Shown here: one piece after another, positions 63,009 through 64,000 of the stretch
Numbering within the stretch: the first letter of the stretch is position 1
Layout of the letters: each line of letters begins with the position of its first letter
Source of the DNA: Candidatus Anammoxibacter sp.
GTDB taxonomy: Bacteria > Planctomycetota > Brocadiia > Brocadiales > Anammoxibacteraceae
Direction: 5' to 3'
Length of the DNA stretch: 64,000 bases
NCBI GenBank assembly: GCA_021777105.1
Contig: JAIQZQ010000029.1
Location: 124,001 to 188,000, forward strand
The notes under the pieces: model-generated
Database searches by the model: none
Told to the model about the DNA's origin: nothing
The model's input: the letters and a program-made list of their open reading frames with translations, nothing else
Position numbers and translations under genes: made by a program

Positions 63009-64000
63009 ATGGAAAGCGCGATGTTTTGTTATCAGTGTGAACAGACTGCGGGCGGCTCTGGTTGCTCCAATATGGGTGTGTGCAGTAAAAACCCTGAAAT
63101 CGCAAAAATGCAGGACGTATTGGTTTATGTGTTAAAAGGCATTGGTTATTACGGCGCAAAAGCGTTGGAAAACGGGAACAAAATCCCGCAGGAAACCGGC
63201 CGTTTTGTTATAGATTCAATATTTTCAACACTTACCAACGTTAACTTTGATCCGCAAAGGTTTGTTGAATACATCAAAAAAGCAAATGAAGTTAAAACCG
63301 CTCTTAAAGCATCCGCGGGCGATGTATCCAGCGCGCCTGAAGGCGCCGACTTTACAGCCCCTGAAACAAAAGATGAGATTGTAAACCTTTCAGACAGGCC
63401 TAATTTAGGCGTTAACGACGCAGGCCTTGACGCTGATATACACTCATTAAGAGAGTTGCTGATTTACGGAGTTAAAGGGTTGGTTGCCTATCATCACCAC
63501 GCGGCGGTTATCGGCAAATTTGATGAAGAGGTATCGGATTTCACATTTAAAGCCCTTGGAGCCACTCTTGACAGGAACATGGCGCTGGGTGATTATCTAA
63601 ACATGAACATGGAGCTTGGCAAGGTCAATTTGAAATGCATGGAGATTCTTGACGCCGCAAACACCGACACTTACGGCCACCAAGAGCCTACCGAGGTATT
63701 GATTACAAAGAAGAAAGGGCCTTTTATTGTTGTTTCAGGCCACGACCTGAAAGATTTGGCCGATCTGCTTGAACAGTCGGACGGCAAAGGCGTAAACATT
63801 TACACCCATGGCGAAATGCTTACATGCTGCGCCTACCCTGAATTAAAGAAGTATAAACACCTGACCGGAAACTTTGGCGGCGCATGGCAGGATCAACAAA
63901 AAGAGTTTGATGGCGTTCCCGGCGCAATCCTGCTTACCAGCAACTGCCTCATGAAACCAAAGGATAGTTATAAGGACAGGATATTTACAACCAGCATTGT
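63009..64000 (+). CDS. hcp: Hybrid cluster protein (hydroxylamine/NO reductase), 5' part
   Basis: An open frame runs from the ATG at 63009 (AAGGAGG 8 nt upstream) off the end of the window: 330 codons of a protein normally about 530-550 residues. The N-terminal cluster is C7-x2-C10-x8-C19-x5-C25 (MFCYQCEQTAGGSGCSNMGV), the [4Fe-4S] spacing of class I Hcp from strict anaerobes rather than the enterobacterial class II. Later ELLIYGVKGLVAYHHHA, VSGHDLKDLADLLEQ and GVNIYTHGEMLTCCAYPEL, which contributes ligands of the hybrid Fe-S-O cluster, are conserved. It reduces NO or hydroxylamine in the cytoplasm. Confidence 0.95.
   Translation, partial: MESAMFCYQCEQTAGGSGCSNMGVCSKNPEIAKMQDVLVYVLKGIGYYGAKALENGNKIPQETGRFVIDSIFSTLTNVNFDPQRFVEYIKKANEVKTALKASAGDVSSAPEGADFTAPETKDEIVNLSDRPNLGVNDAGLDADIHSLRELLIYGVKGLVAYHHHAAVIGKFDEEVSDFTFKALGATLDRNMALGDYLNMNMELGKVNLKCMEILDAANTDTYGHQEPTEVLITKKKGPFIVVSGHDLKDLADLLEQSDGKGVNIYTHGEMLTCCAYPELKKYKHLTGNFGGAWQDQQKEFDGVPGAILLTSNCLMKPKDSYKDRIFTTSI

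Overview
The window comes from a low-GC (roughly 40% by eye), diderm (Gram-negative) bacterium with an anaerobic or micro-aerobic lifestyle. The evidence is TonB-dependent outer-membrane receptors, an LPS-core assembly cluster, a Tat-exported protein and a class I (CX2C-X8-C-X5-C) hybrid cluster protein behind an FNR/HcpR-like site. The phylum cannot be fixed from sequence alone. A Nitrospirota-, Desulfobacterota- or Planctomycetota-like lineage would fit. No rRNA, tRNA, CRISPR array or classical IS transposase was seen.

Region by region. 1-4.5 kb: tandem TonB receptors divergent from a secreted serine hydrolase. 5.3-7.9 kb: a two-gene, Septu-like defence candidate in which a SEFIR domain is fused to a PtuA-type ATPase, followed by a PtuB-type HNH nuclease. 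8.2-9.9 kb: the decayed remains of a second TonB/serine-hydrolase pair, invaded by a MITE-like element and an Rpn fragment. 10-18.5 kb: two periplasmic binding proteins, a UVR-motif protein, a sensor kinase and two REC proteins, one carrying a class III nucleotide cyclase. 18.9-21.1 kb: an ECF sigma factor, a membrane anti-sigma protein resembling YfbK without its vWA domain, and a small zinc-ribbon protein. 21.5-26 kb: a GNAT protein, a radical SAM/SPASM protein, a zinc-ribbon protein, two DUF2589-like proteins and a 53-residue relative. 26.5-32.9 kb: LPS/glycan genes (two GT2, an NDP-sugar epimerase, a GT4, and a double LPS-kinase fusion). 33.4-44.8 kb: an accessory island of Rpn-family nucleases, a STAND NTPase plus TPR protein, VapBC, decaying HicAB modules, orphan antitoxins and many dispersed palindromic repeats. 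44.9-49.3 kb: tandem Cache domain/pentameric-channel fusions, the second frameshifted. 49.7-58.7 kb: an Ig-like protein, cupin, YncE-like propeller, hemerythrin, STAS-PilZ protein, and an amidohydrolase/MTA-phosphorylase/DUF362 operon. 59-61.5 kb: PIN-type and MazEF toxin-antitoxin modules plus orphan antitoxins. 61.6-64 kb: a homocysteine S-methyltransferase and the start of hcp.

The strongest candidates for something new are the SEFIR-PtuA/PtuB pair, the Cache-channel fusions, the radical SAM/DUF2589 block and the vWA-less anti-sigma protein. Non-coding DNA is rich in short palindromic repeats. At least one of these is a demonstrable insertion: a 236-bp element with 23-bp terminal inverted repeats and a 10-bp target duplication, nested inside another repeat.
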